The translations under genes were made by a program, and so were the position numbers. Source: Deinococcus sp. AJ005 (GTDB lineage Bacteria > Deinococcota > Deinococci > Deinococcales > Deinococcaceae). From it: a stretch of DNA of 64,000 nucleotides. The stretch is from positions 763,001 to 827,000 of the forward strand of contig NZ_CP044990.1 in NCBI RefSeq assembly GCF_009017495.1, in the 5' to 3' direction. Below, piece after piece: positions 54,868-64,000 of this stretch. Position 1 is the first letter of the stretch. Each line of letters starts with the position of its first letter. The notes under the pieces were generated by a model. That model made no database searches and had not been told where the DNA came from. It saw only the letters and a program-made list of their open reading frames with translations.

Positions 54868-56274
54868 TTACATGTGCAGCGCGCGTCCGCCTGCCGCCAG
54901 CGCCGCTTCTTTGACCACTTCGCTGAGGGTGGGGTGTGCGTGGATGGTGCGGGCCAGGTCCTCGGAGGAGCCGCCGAATTCCATGATCGCCACGGTTTCG
55001 CCAATCAGTTCCGACACGTTAGGGCCTACCATGTGGACGCCCAGCAGCTTGTCGGTGTCGGCGTCGGCCACCACTTTGACAAATCCGCGCGGATCGCCGT
55101 GGCCCAGCGCGCGTCCGTTGGCGCTGAAGGGGAACTGTCCGGTCTTGACGTTGTGGCCCGCGCCTTTTGCGGCTTTCTCGGTCAGGCCCGCCCAGGCGAT
55201 TTCGGGCGAGGTATAGATCACCCAGGGAATCACGTCGTAATTGACGTGTCCGGCCTGACCCGCCAGTTGCTCGGCCAGCGCCACGCCCTCTTCCTCGGCC
55301 TTGTGGGCCAGCATCGCGCCGCCGATCACGTCACCGATGGCGTAGATACCCTTCAGGTTGGTGCGATAATGGCTGTCCACCTTGACGTAGCCGCGCTCGT
55401 CCAGCCCCAGCCCCACGGCGTCCGCGCCCAGGCCCGAGGTGTGTGGCACGCGCCCAATGGACACGATCAACTTGTCGAACTGCGCCGTGACTTCCTGCTC
55501 TTTTTCGGTGTAGGTCACGCTGACGCCCATATCAGACTGCTCCACTTTGGTGATGTTGACGCTGAAGTGGAAGTCCAGCCCCTGCTTCTTGAACTGTTTG
55601 AGGGATTCCTTGGCAACCGCATCATCGGCGGCCAGCAGGAAACCGGGCAGGGCTTCCAGAATGGTGACCTCCGCGCCCAAGCGACGCCACACGCTGCCCA
55701 GCTCCACGCCGATGACGCCCGCGCCGATCACGCCCAGTTTCTGGGGAACCTCGGTAAAGGCCAGCGCGCCGCTGTTCTCCACCACATGCCCGCCAAAGGG
55801 AGCCAGCGGCAGTTCGCGGGGGCTGCTGCCCGTCGCCACGATCACGTTCTTGGCCTTGACCTCGGTTCCGGCGGCGTCCACGATCCACTCGTCGCCGTCG
55901 GGGCGGACCAGCTTGCCCAGGCCCGAAATCGAGGTGATCTTGTTCTTCTTGAACAGGTAGGCGATGCCGCCCGTCAGCTTGTCCACCACGCCCGTCTTGC
56001 GCGACAGCATCTTGCCCAGGTCCATCTTCAGGCCGTCCACCATGATGCCGTGATCGGCCACGTCATGCGCGATCATCTCGAACTTCTCGCTGCTGTCCAG
56101 CATGGCCTTGCTGGGAATGCAGCCCACGTTCAGGCAGGTGCCGCCCAGACTGGGTTTGCCGTCCCGCGTAAAATCGTCCACGCAGGCGGTCTTGAAGCCC
56201 AACTGGGCGGCGCGAATGGCGGCCACGTACCCCGCCGGGCCGCCGCCGATGACCAACACATCATAGGAATCCAT
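54868..56274 (-). CDS. lpdA: dihydrolipoamide dehydrogenase (E3)
   Basis: This flavoenzyme reoxidises dihydrolipoamide in the pyruvate, 2-oxoglutarate or branched-chain dehydrogenase complexes. The 468-residue protein has the FAD motif [19 protein letters not shown], the redox disulfide [14 protein letters not shown], the NAD motif [16 protein letters not shown], and the C-terminal His-Glu pair in [16 protein letters not shown]. Length and motifs match E3 enzymes. ATG 56274. The gene stands alone in its neighbourhood, so which complex it serves is not shown. Confidence 0.94.
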   Translation of the reverse strand: MDSYDVLVIGGGPAGYVAAIRAAQLGFKTACVDDFTRDGKPSLGGTCLNVGCIPSKAMLDSSEKFEMIAHDVADHGIMVDGLKMDLGKMLSRKTGVVDKLTGGIAYLFKKNKITSISGLGKLVRPDGDEWIVDAAGTEVKAKNVIVATGSSPRELPLAPFGGHVVENSGALAFTEVPQKLGVIGAGVIGVELGSVWRRLGAEVTILEALPGFLLAADDAVAKESLKQFKKQGLDFHFSVNITKVEQSDMGVSVTYTEKEQEVTAQFDKLIVSIGRVPHTSGLGADAVGLGLDERGYVKVDSHYRTNLKGIYAIGDVIGGAMLAHKAEEEGVALAEQLAGQAGHVNYDVIPWVIYTSPEIAWAGLTEKAAKGAGHNVKTGQFPFSANGRALGHGDPRGFVKVVADADTDKLLGVHMVGPNVSELIGETVAIMEFGGSSEDLARTIHAHPTLSEVVKEAALAAGGRALHM

Positions 56275-56379
56275 ATCGCCCCTGAGCGTATCACTGCGGG
56301 CGAAAACGGATGGTGGCGCGTCCCGGCGCTGGAGTCTCTGGGCTGGAGACAGAGGCGCTGATCCGCCATATTGGGGGTC

Positions 56380-57420
56380 ATGAACCCTGCTTTTGATCTG
56401 GACTACACGCTGGACGTCCTCGTGCGCCTACTGGACACTCCCAGCCCCACCGGATTTACGGAAGCTGCCGTTGCGCTGATCGAAAAGGAAGTGGCGGCGC
56501 TGAGACTCACGCCCACGCGAACCCGCAAGGGCGCACTGACCTGGGAAGTTCCTGGCAGCGGTGATGGACACGTCACCTTCAGCGGCCACACCGACACTCT
56601 GGGGGCGATGGTCAAGGGCATCAAGCCCAACGGGCGGTTGCTGCTGTCCATGCTGGGCGGCTACGACTGGGCCACCGTGGAAGGTGAGGACGTGCGGGTG
56701 CATACCCAGAGCGGGCGCGTGATTACGGGAACAGTGGTCAACATCCGCCAGAGTACCCACGTCCACGGTGCGGCCCTGCGTGACCTGAAGCGCGAGGCCG
56801 CCGTGATGGAAGTCCGGCTGGACGAGCGTACGGAGAGCGCGGCCGAGACTCGCACCCTGGGCATCGGCGTGGGTGATTTCGTCAGTTATGACGCTCGGCC
56901 CCGCGTGACTGCCGCCGGGTACATCAAATCCCGTCACCTGGACAACAAGGCAGCGGTGGCAATTTTCCTGGCCGTCACGAAGGAACTGGTCAAGACTCCG
57001 CCTGCCAGAACGGTGGCCTTTCACGTCACCACCTACGAGGAAGTCGGCCACGGCGCGGCCACGGGCATCCCGCCCCACACCGATGAACTGATCGCGGTGG
57101 ATATGGCGGCGGTGGGAAGCGGCCAGACCAGCAGCGAACACTGCGTCACGTTGTGCGTGGCGGACAGCGGTGGTCCCTACGATCACGCACTGGGCAACCG
57201 TTTGCGGGCGGCGGCGGCCTCTGCGAACCTGGACCTGCGGGTGGATTTGTATCCCTTCTATTCCTCGGATGGCACGGCGGCGTGGCGGGCGGGTGGCGAC
57301 TACCCGGTGGCGCTGATCGGCCCCGGCGTGGACGCCAGCCACTCCTACGAGCGGATGCACACCGACGCCCTGCGCGACACGACGGCGCTGATGCTGGCGT
57401 ATCTGGGAAGAGAAGAATAA
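56380..57420 (+). CDS. M42-family metallopeptidase
   Basis: The 346-residue zinc aminopeptidase/glutamyl aminopeptidase-type enzyme has the M42 signatures [13 protein letters not shown] (His/Asp), [29 protein letters not shown] (catalytic Glu pair), [11 protein letters not shown] and [11 protein letters not shown] with the C-terminal His. It releases N-terminal residues from small peptides. ATG 56380 follows GGGGGT and fits the family start; a TTG 9 bases upstream is possible. The stop at 57418-57420 overlaps the beginning of the next reading frame. Confidence 0.9.
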   Translation: MNPAFDLDYTLDVLVRLLDTPSPTGFTEAAVALIEKEVAALRLTPTRTRKGALTWEVPGSGDGHVTFSGHTDTLGAMVKGIKPNGRLLLSMLGGYDWATVEGEDVRVHTQSGRVITGTVVNIRQSTHVHGAALRDLKREAAVMEVRLDERTESAAETRTLGIGVGDFVSYDARPRVTAAGYIKSRHLDNKAAVAIFLAVTKELVKTPPARTVAFHVTTYEEVGHGAATGIPPHTDELIAVDMAAVGSGQTSSEHCVTLCVADSGGPYDHALGNRLRAAAASANLDLRVDLYPFYSSDGTAAWRAGGDYPVALIGPGVDASHSYERMHTDALRDTTALMLAYLGREE

Positions 57421-57809
57421 AACCGAACCCGGAAGATCACCGCCTGCTGGCGCTGTGGGCAGCGGTGTGCGCGGAGCATGTGCTGGACATTTTCGAGGCC
57501 CACCGTCCGCAGGACGACCGCCCCCGGAAAGCGGTGGAGGCTGTGCGGACCTGGGTGCAGGGCGATCTGGGCGTGAGCGTGGTGCGGGCTGCTGCCTTTG
57601 CCGCCCATGCGGCGGCACGTGATGCCCCGACACCTGCGGCTACCTCGGCGGCCCGCGCCGCTGGACATGCCGCTGCCACCGCGCATGTCGTGACGCACGC
57701 GCCGCACGCGGCTAGATACGCGCGGGCTGCGGCTTCGGATGTGGAGGCGGAACTCGAATGGCAACGGCAACAGCTTCCAGAGCGGCTGTGCGCCTTTGCG
57801 TTCGGCTGA
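57417..57809 (+). CDS. immunity-protein-like ORF without a standard start codon
   Basis: From the codon at 57417 (ATA), the frame reads [46 protein letters not shown]..., a pattern of an all-helical family annotated as putative immunity protein (Imm-5-like; DHR, WAA-CAEHVL-FE, DDRPRKAxEA, AAFAAHAAARDA, AARAAGHA-ATAH). The frame has no ATG, GTG or TTG between the unrelated upstream ATG at 57153 and a GTG at 57465, which would remove conserved residues. Possible explanations are initiation at ATA 57417, CTG 57444 or 57447, or a -1 frameshift from the M42 gene. Rather Ala/His-rich (many AAH, AAR repeats). Confidence 0.5.
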   Translation: MKPNPEDHRLLALWAAVCAEHVLDIFEAHRPQDDRPRKAVEAVRTWVQGDLGVSVVRAAAFAAHAAARDAPTPAATSAARAAGHAAATAHVVTHAPHAARYARAAASDVEAELEWQRQQLPERLCAFAFG

Positions 57810-57918
57810 GAGAGAAAAAACTCTTCAGTCGGCTTTGCAGCCAGCTCCCCTCTCTACGAGCTGTACCAGTCAAAAGGGAGCCAAGGAGCGCAGAAGATCG
57901 TGTTGGTCGAGAAATATC

Positions 57919-57962
57919 CTGCCTCCCTTCTGAGGGGAGGTGGCCCGAAGGGACGGAGGGGT
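57919..57962. repeat. G/C-rich imperfect inverted repeat
   Basis: CTGCCTCCC, a short loop and GAGGGGAGG, then GGCCCGAAGGG and CGGAGGGG. Similar in pattern to 59532-59565 and 1026-1075. Together with 57810-57918 it fills most of the gap after the immunity-like ORF. Confidence 0.35.
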
Positions 57963-58038
57963 CAAACCGCAAGCAGCCACCCCACACCTGGGTCAGCAAA
58001 CTCTCTCTTCCTCAACCTGCAATGAAGCCACAGGCACA

Positions 58039-58068
58039 TTTACATTCCCCCATTCGTCCGCGTAAGCT
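58039..58068 (+). promoter_or_regulatory. promoter of IclR-family gene
   Basis: TTTACA (58039-58044), an 18-base spacer and TAAGCT (58063-58068), then 6 bases to the GTG at 58075, consistent with a leaderless mRNA. Confidence 0.6.
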
Positions 58069-58074
58069 GGACGA

Positions 58075-58779
58075 GTGCTGTCCCTCCAAAAAGCGGCGAA
58101 CATCCTGTCGGCCTTCAGCGCCGAGCAGCCCGAGTGGGGTGTGCGCGCTCTGGCCGCGCATCTGGGCATTCCACGCGCCACGGCGCACGCGTATCTGGCG
58201 GGCCTGACCGGGGCGGGCTTCCTGCGCCGCACCCCTGCTGGCAAGTACCGCCTGTCGTGGCATCTGGCCGAGATGGGCGCGCAACTTACGGCCTCCTTGC
58301 CGTGGTTTCCCGATGCCCGCTCATTGATCACCCGGCTGGCGCTGGAGGTGCGCTGCGTGGCCTTTCTGTGCATTCTGGAAGGTGAGGAAGTGGTGGCCGC
58401 CATCCGCGAACGCCACCCGGACGCCGATATCGATCTGCCGCTGGACATCTACCTGCCCGCCACCTCTACGGCCAGCGGCAAGATCCTGTACGCCCATGCC
58501 GATATCACACCCAAAACATTTGCCACCTGCACCCAGAGCAGCATCACCACGCTGGATGAGTGGCATACCGAGGTGGCGCGTGTTCAGCGTCTGGGCTATG
58601 CCTATAGCATCGAGGAATGGATTCCGGGGCAATGCACCCTGGGCGTGCCGTACCACTACGCAGGCGCGCTGGTGGCGGCCATCGGCGTGCAGATGAGCGC
58701 CGAACGCTACCTGCGCGAGGAAAGGACCGTGCGCGAGCGGGTGCTGGACATCGTGCGCGAGGCCGAGGGCCTGGGTTGA
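58075..58779 (+). CDS. IclR-family transcriptional regulator
   Basis: The 234-residue protein has an N-terminal winged helix (LSLQKAANILSAFSAEQPEWGVR, LAAHLGIPRATAHAYLAGL) and a C-terminal IclR effector domain (ARSLITRLALEVRCVAFLCILEGEEV, LPATSTASGKILYAHAD, the C-terminal AIGVQMSAERY). IclR regulators usually repress catabolic genes until a small acid binds; the target here is not obvious. GTG 58075 lies right behind a promoter with no Shine-Dalgarno. The next gene downstream is accB, 221 bases on. Confidence 0.88.
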   Translation: MLSLQKAANILSAFSAEQPEWGVRALAAHLGIPRATAHAYLAGLTGAGFLRRTPAGKYRLSWHLAEMGAQLTASLPWFPDARSLITRLALEVRCVAFLCILEGEEVVAAIRERHPDADIDLPLDIYLPATSTASGKILYAHADITPKTFATCTQSSITTLDEWHTEVARVQRLGYAYSIEEWIPGQCTLGVPYHYAGALVAAIGVQMSAERYLREERTVRERVLDIVREAEGLG

Positions 58780-59000
58780 ATGGGAGGGGGTAAGTGGGAG
58801 ACTGAACCGGGTTGAAGACTGAACCGGGTCGCAAATTGTGCCCACAACCGCAGGGAAGCCGCTAAACTCGGCAGGCAGCCAAACGGGCGTTAGGGAAGGG
58901 GCAACACCCCTCACTTCTGACCCGTCACGATGAACAGGCGCAATCCATTTCAGCAGACCCGCCGCAGCAGACCCGATTGTCACGATCATAAGGAGGGGCC

Positions 59001-59513
<513 letters not shown>

Positions 59514-59531
59514 GAGGTTCTGGTTTTTTGC

Positions 59532-59565
59532 TCCTCCCTCCTTGTGGGGGAGGCTGGGAGGGGGG
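59532..59565. repeat. G/C-rich imperfect inverted repeat between accB and accC
   Basis: CTCCTCCCTCC, short loop, GGGGGAGG, then CTGGGAGGGG. Same pattern as 57919-57962. It might act as a weak terminator-like structure in the accB-accC transcript. Confidence 0.35.
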
Positions 59566-59671
59566 AAACGGGCATGGCGTGCCAGAGCTGCGTTTTGCCT
59601 CGCTCCCCGGAATTTTGAGTCAGTGATGTGAGCCAGTGATGTCAGAACCAGTAATAAAGGCGGGTTGAGAC

Positions 59672-61009
<1,338 letters not shown>

Positions 61010-61037
61010 GGGTCGGCATCGCCTGATCAAAACGGTG

Positions 61038-61067
61038 AAAAGCACCCGCATTGGCGCGGGTGCTTTT
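61038..61067. terminator. bidirectional terminator between accC and S41 gene
   Basis: AAAAGCACCCGC (61038-61049) pairs perfectly with GCGGGTGCTTTT (61056-61067) around a 6-base loop; both strands end in T-runs. Confidence 0.92.
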
Positions 61068-61104
61068 CAATTGCTGAACCCAGTTTGAAATCGTTAGCGT
61101 CCGA

Positions 61105-62496
61105 TTACGGCTGATCGCGCATCGGGTCCACGGTCAGCACCGGGGCTTCGGCCACGGCTTTCACGCCGACTTCGAGCAGATCGTCCTTGCCCTGTGTCAG
61201 ATCACGGATCTGCTGCTCGCCCTGAGCAAAGTTCTGATCGGGGGTGATGCGGGTGGGGTACGGCGTGCCGTCGGGCTTGGCGTAGTTCAGGATGGTCAGT
61301 TGCAGCGCGCCGTCGCCGGCTTCAAAGATGCGTGTAGCGGTGTTGCCCACCCCGGCGGTGGGGTCGCCAATGACCGGGCCGCGCCCGGCGTACTGGATTT
61401 CATAGGCGAAGAATTCACTGCATGAGGCGCTGCCGCCGTCCACCAGCACGGCCAGCGGCCCGGTCCATAGTTGCGGATTCTGAACGCTGGAGGCAATGCG
61501 TCCGTCGTCCAGAATGGTTCCCCGGCTGACCAGGGTGCGTCGGTTGCCATCCACGCTGCGGGCCACACGGGTTACGCTGGGCACGAAGGCACTGACGCCG
61601 CTGTCGCACTCGTACAGGCTGCCGCCGCCGTTGCCGCGCAGGTCCACGAGCATGCCCGAGGCCCCGCGCCGCTTTGCCTGCCCCACCAGATCATGGATCT
61701 TTTGCGCCACGCCGCCGCCCGATAGGAAGGTGGGAATCCGCAGCACGGCCACCTCGCCCGACGTGCCAGTGGTGGTGGTGCTGGCCGCGCCTGCTGGTGT
61801 GCTGGCAGGCACGTAATCGATGCGCGGCAGATCGCGCGTGCTGCTCTCGCGGGAGGTCAGGGTCAGGGTCAGGCCCACGCCCCGGCGGGTCAGGCCCAGC
61901 GCGGTGGGCACGCCTTTTTCCTTGGCCGCCTTGAGGCCCGCGAAGGTATAGGGCGCGTTGTCGATGCTCAGCAGCAGGTCGCCGCGTTGTAAGCCGCCTT
62001 CCTCGGCGGCGCTACCTGGCACGACTTCGGTGACCACGCGGCTCTCGCCGTCCAACTGGGCCAGTTTGACGCCAAATTGCAGGCGGTTGCCGCCGCTCTG
62101 GCTGGCCGAGAACTCCTTGAAATCCTCGGGCGTCTGAAAGAAGGTGTGTTCGTCGCCCAGCGCCGTGACCTCGGCCTGAATCACCGGGTACGCCTTGGCC
62201 TCGGCGCAGTTGGCGGGCGAGGAACTGCACACGGCGTCCAGCCGTTTCTGGTACTCGGCGGCCAGCGCCACGCGGTCCACCGTGGACAGTCCGCCGTAAT
62301 TGTCTTCCAGCAGAGAGTTGACCTGGTTAAAGACGGTCTGCGCCGGAGAGGGCACGGTCTGCGCCCCGGTGCCGCTCAGCAGCAGGGCGCTGCCCAGCAT
62401 CAGCACACGTCCCGCATGTGCCAGAAGAGGGCGGCCAGATCGGAGGCTGCCGGGAGTGACACGGCGCGGAGCGGAGGAGCGCGCGGTTGGTTTCAT
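61105..62496 (-). CDS. S41-family (C-terminal processing-like) protease with Lys replaced
   Basis: The 463-residue protein has a signal-like N-terminus (LLMLGSALLLSGTGA region), a PDZ domain (about 140-230, GVKLAQLDGESRVVTEVVPGSAAEEGGLQRGDLLLSIDNAPY) and the S41 core with LVDLRGNGGG and the nucleophile Ser in VDGGSASCSEFFAYEI. The catalytic Lys, 25 residues after Ser in CtpA/Tsp (FGKG), is Val here (DPTAGVGNT). So it may use a different base or be inactive. GGGGGTC precedes the ATG at 62496. It acts in the envelope, on the outer side of the membrane. Confidence 0.8.
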   Translation of the reverse strand: MKPTARSSAPRRVTPGSLRSGRPLLAHAGRVLMLGSALLLSGTGAQTVPSPAQTVFNQVNSLLEDNYGGLSTVDRVALAAEYQKRLDAVCSSSPANCAEAKAYPVIQAEVTALGDEHTFFQTPEDFKEFSASQSGGNRLQFGVKLAQLDGESRVVTEVVPGSAAEEGGLQRGDLLLSIDNAPYTFAGLKAAKEKGVPTALGLTRRGVGLTLTLTSRESSTRDLPRIDYVPASTPAGAASTTTTGTSGEVAVLRIPTFLSGGGVAQKIHDLVGQAKRRGASGMLVDLRGNGGGSLYECDSGVSAFVPSVTRVARSVDGNRRTLVSRGTILDDGRIASSVQNPQLWTGPLAVLVDGGSASCSEFFAYEIQYAGRGPVIGDPTAGVGNTATRIFEAGDGALQLTILNYAKPDGTPYPTRITPDQNFAQGEQQIRDLTQGKDDLLEVGVKAVAEAPVLTVDPMRDQP

Positions 62497-62660
62497 AACT
62501 GACCCCCATTCTGCTCCGAACAGATGGGAAAATGGTGGGCTAGAATTGCTGTAAAAGTCACGAAAGCCCGCACTGGCACGTTAAAAAGCGGGAATGGCTA
62601 CAGTGGCGCTAGGGGGAGCTGGGGGGGATGACCAGAGCCAGCCTCTCACCCTCAGACGAT

Positions 62661-63746
62661 TTACGCCACGGGCTGCTGCTGGTACAGCTCTACCACGCGG
62701 CGCAGGAATTTCAGGCCCGGCTCCAAGCTGCTGGTCTGCACCCATTCGTCCAGGCGGTGGGCGTTGCCGCCCCGGTACACCCCAATGGCGACAGCAGGCA
62801 GACCGTGCGGCGCGGCGGCGTTGGCGTCGGTGCTGCTGGCCGCCGTCCGCAGGTCCGTGCGGTTTTCACGGGCGGCCTCACGGATCAGGGGCATCAGGGC
62901 CGCGCTGTGCAGGTCGCCGCCGGGACGGTCTCCCACCTGCTCGATCCGTACGGTCACGCCTGCCTCGCGCGCCGCCGCATGCAGGGCCGAAACCGCGCGG
63001 CGATCCAGTTTGCCCAGGACATCGTGGTCCAGCGAGCGCAGATCAAGGAGCAACTCGGCGCTGGCCGCAATGGAATTGACGCTGGTGCCGCCCGAGGCCA
63101 CCCCCACATTCAGGGTGGTGCGCGGTGCGGGCGGCAACGGCAGGGCATACAGCGCACTGATGGCCCGCCCGAGTGCGTGCAGGGCACTGGGAGACTGATC
63201 GCCCCAGGAATGCCCACCCGGCCCCAGGAAGGTGGCCCGGTAGCGCCGCACGCCTACCCCACGCGTGACCGCAATCCCCAGATACCCGTCCACCGCGATA
63301 AACGCCCCCAACTGCTCGCGGTGCTGAGAGATCAGGTATTTGCTGCCGCGCAGGTCCCCCAGTCCTTCCTCTCCCACGTTGGCCGCCAGCCACAGCGGAC
63401 GGCGCAGCAGGCCCACCTGTCCGCGCAGGTCACGCAGCAGCGCCGTCAGCACGGCCAGACTGGCGCTGTTGTCGCCCACTCCCGGCCCGATCAATCGTCC
63501 GCCGTCCTCGCGCACGGTCACGTCGGTCCCGGCCTCGAACACGGTGTCCAGATGCGAGGCCAGCAGCAGCGCCGGGCGGCCCTCGGTGCCGGGGGGCACG
63601 ATGCGGGTCAGCACGTTGCCCACCGCGTCGATGTCGCAGGGATAGCCCAGTTCCCGCCACAATTCCGCGATCAACTCGGCCCGTCGTCCTTCCGCGAATG
63701 TAGGTGCAGGCGTCTGCGCGATCCGCGCCAGGTAAGCAAGAGGCAT
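62661..63746 (-). CDS. M20-family metallopeptidase
   Basis: The 361-residue zinc peptidase has LLLASHLDTVFEAG (metal His/Asp), GVGDNSASLAVL, NVGEEGLGDLRGSKYL (Glu) and GPGGHSWGDQSPS with the dimerisation domain, then SSTDANAAAPHGLPAVAIG. It resembles peptidase T/M20-type tripeptidases or deacylases; the substrate is unknown. The ATG at 63746 lies 8 bases after a TAGAAT -10 on the minus strand, so the mRNA is likely leaderless; a TTG 9 bases upstream is an alternative. Confidence 0.83.
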   Translation of the reverse strand: MPLAYLARIAQTPAPTFAEGRRAELIAELWRELGYPCDIDAVGNVLTRIVPPGTEGRPALLLASHLDTVFEAGTDVTVREDGGRLIGPGVGDNSASLAVLTALLRDLRGQVGLLRRPLWLAANVGEEGLGDLRGSKYLISQHREQLGAFIAVDGYLGIAVTRGVGVRRYRATFLGPGGHSWGDQSPSALHALGRAISALYALPLPPAPRTTLNVGVASGGTSVNSIAASAELLLDLRSLDHDVLGKLDRRAVSALHAAAREAGVTVRIEQVGDRPGGDLHSAALMPLIREAARENRTDLRTAASSTDANAAAPHGLPAVAIGVYRGGNAHRLDEWVQTSSLEPGLKFLRRVVELYQQQPVA

Positions 63747-63845
63747 CAGGCGCAATTCTAGCGGCTGACTGTACGGGCAATAGCACGGCAGCCGACAGGG
63801 GTTTAGGCAAGGCTAATAAATTCTGCCGTGGACATTCTGCCGCCG

Positions 63846-64000
63846 CTACAGCGCCCGCGTCTGGAAGACCATGACCTCGCTGCCCTTTTCTAATGGGCCA
63901 CCCTGAAAACTGCCCGTCACGCGCGGCGACTCGAAGCCCGCGAAGCGCAGCAGCCACTCCACCTCGTAGCGCGTGTAATAGCGCTGGGTCAGCGTGTAAT
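63846..64000 (-). CDS. 3' end of a probable SAM-dependent methyltransferase
   Basis: Only the last 50 residues fall in the window. The reading YYTRYEVEWLLRFAGFESPRVTG, then FQGGPLEKGSEVMVFQTRAL and a stop, has the C-terminal pattern of class I methyltransferases (RYEVEWLLRxAGF followed by GS-xxxF). The start and the SAM motifs are outside the window. It lies 99 bases upstream of the M20 gene on the same strand. Confidence 0.6.
   Translation of the reverse strand, partial: YTLTQRYYTRYEVEWLLRFAGFESPRVTGSFQGGPLEKGSEVMVFQTRAL

Noticed and set aside
57153..57416. N-terminal extension of the immunity-like ORF to an ATG inside the M42 gene
   Set aside because: This part is the M42 gene in another frame and is Gly/Arg-rich without structure; it does not look like a real N-terminus.

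Overview
The window looks like chromosome from a Deinococcus species. It is GC-rich throughout. It carries LysK of the LysW-dependent (alpha-aminoadipate) lysine pathway, a Thermus-type isocitrate dehydrogenase with an extra C-terminal domain, many secreted lipoproteins, an LptD/OstA-like outer-membrane protein and no sign of lipopolysaccharide genes. Several genes start directly 6-8 bases after a TANNNT -10 element, the leaderless arrangement common in Deinococcus. I see no integrase, transposase, CRISPR array, rRNA or prophage. Most of the window is ordinary core genome; the accessory parts are about 6.2-6.6 kb, 13-24.4 kb, 43.9-46.3 kb and 57.4-57.8 kb.

Layout. 0-12.9 kb: trpD; isocitrate dehydrogenase facing a winged-helix regulator across a perfect palindrome; an AsnC/Lrp regulator divergent from lysine 2,3-aminomutase (kamA), followed by a less GC-rich cysteine-pair protein and a class III aminotransferase, probably a lysine catabolic unit; a leftward B12-binding/MFS/XdhC/RraA group; cmk-plsC. 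13-24 kb: leftward cluster of five secreted lipoproteins, made of an Ig-like lipoprotein plus S8 protease module present twice, followed by an S8 homologue that has lost His, Ser and the oxyanion Asn. 24.3-27.1 kb: a small lipoprotein and tandem alpha/beta hydrolases. 27.2-27.6 kb: tRNA-Glu and tRNA-Ile, each with its own promoter and terminator. 27.7-34.2 kb: gltB-gltD glutamate synthase. 34.5-40.4 kb: SpoIID-like protein overlapping the LptD-like protein, then a lipoprotein, forming an envelope group.

40.4-64 kb: FAD oxidoreductase, tatA, comM with a short coupled upstream ORF, two tandem small acidic paralogues, an orphan two-helix membrane protein overlapping lysK, mutL, an M20 amidohydrolase, a peptide-type ABC binding protein, pgm facing manA (hexose phosphate metabolism), lpdA, an M42 aminopeptidase, an immunity-like ORF without a normal start codon, an IclR regulator, accB-accC (fatty acid synthesis), an S41 protease with a replaced catalytic Lys, an M20 peptidase, and the 3' end of a probable methyltransferase.

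The most unusual items are the catalytically dead S8 paralogue inside the duplicated secreted-protease locus, the tandem acidic protein family, the start-less immunity-like ORF, the coupled upstream ORF of comM, and a pair of intergenic repeats that begin at the stop codons of plsC and lysK. All function calls come from reading the sequence and recalling family motifs; no database search was possible.
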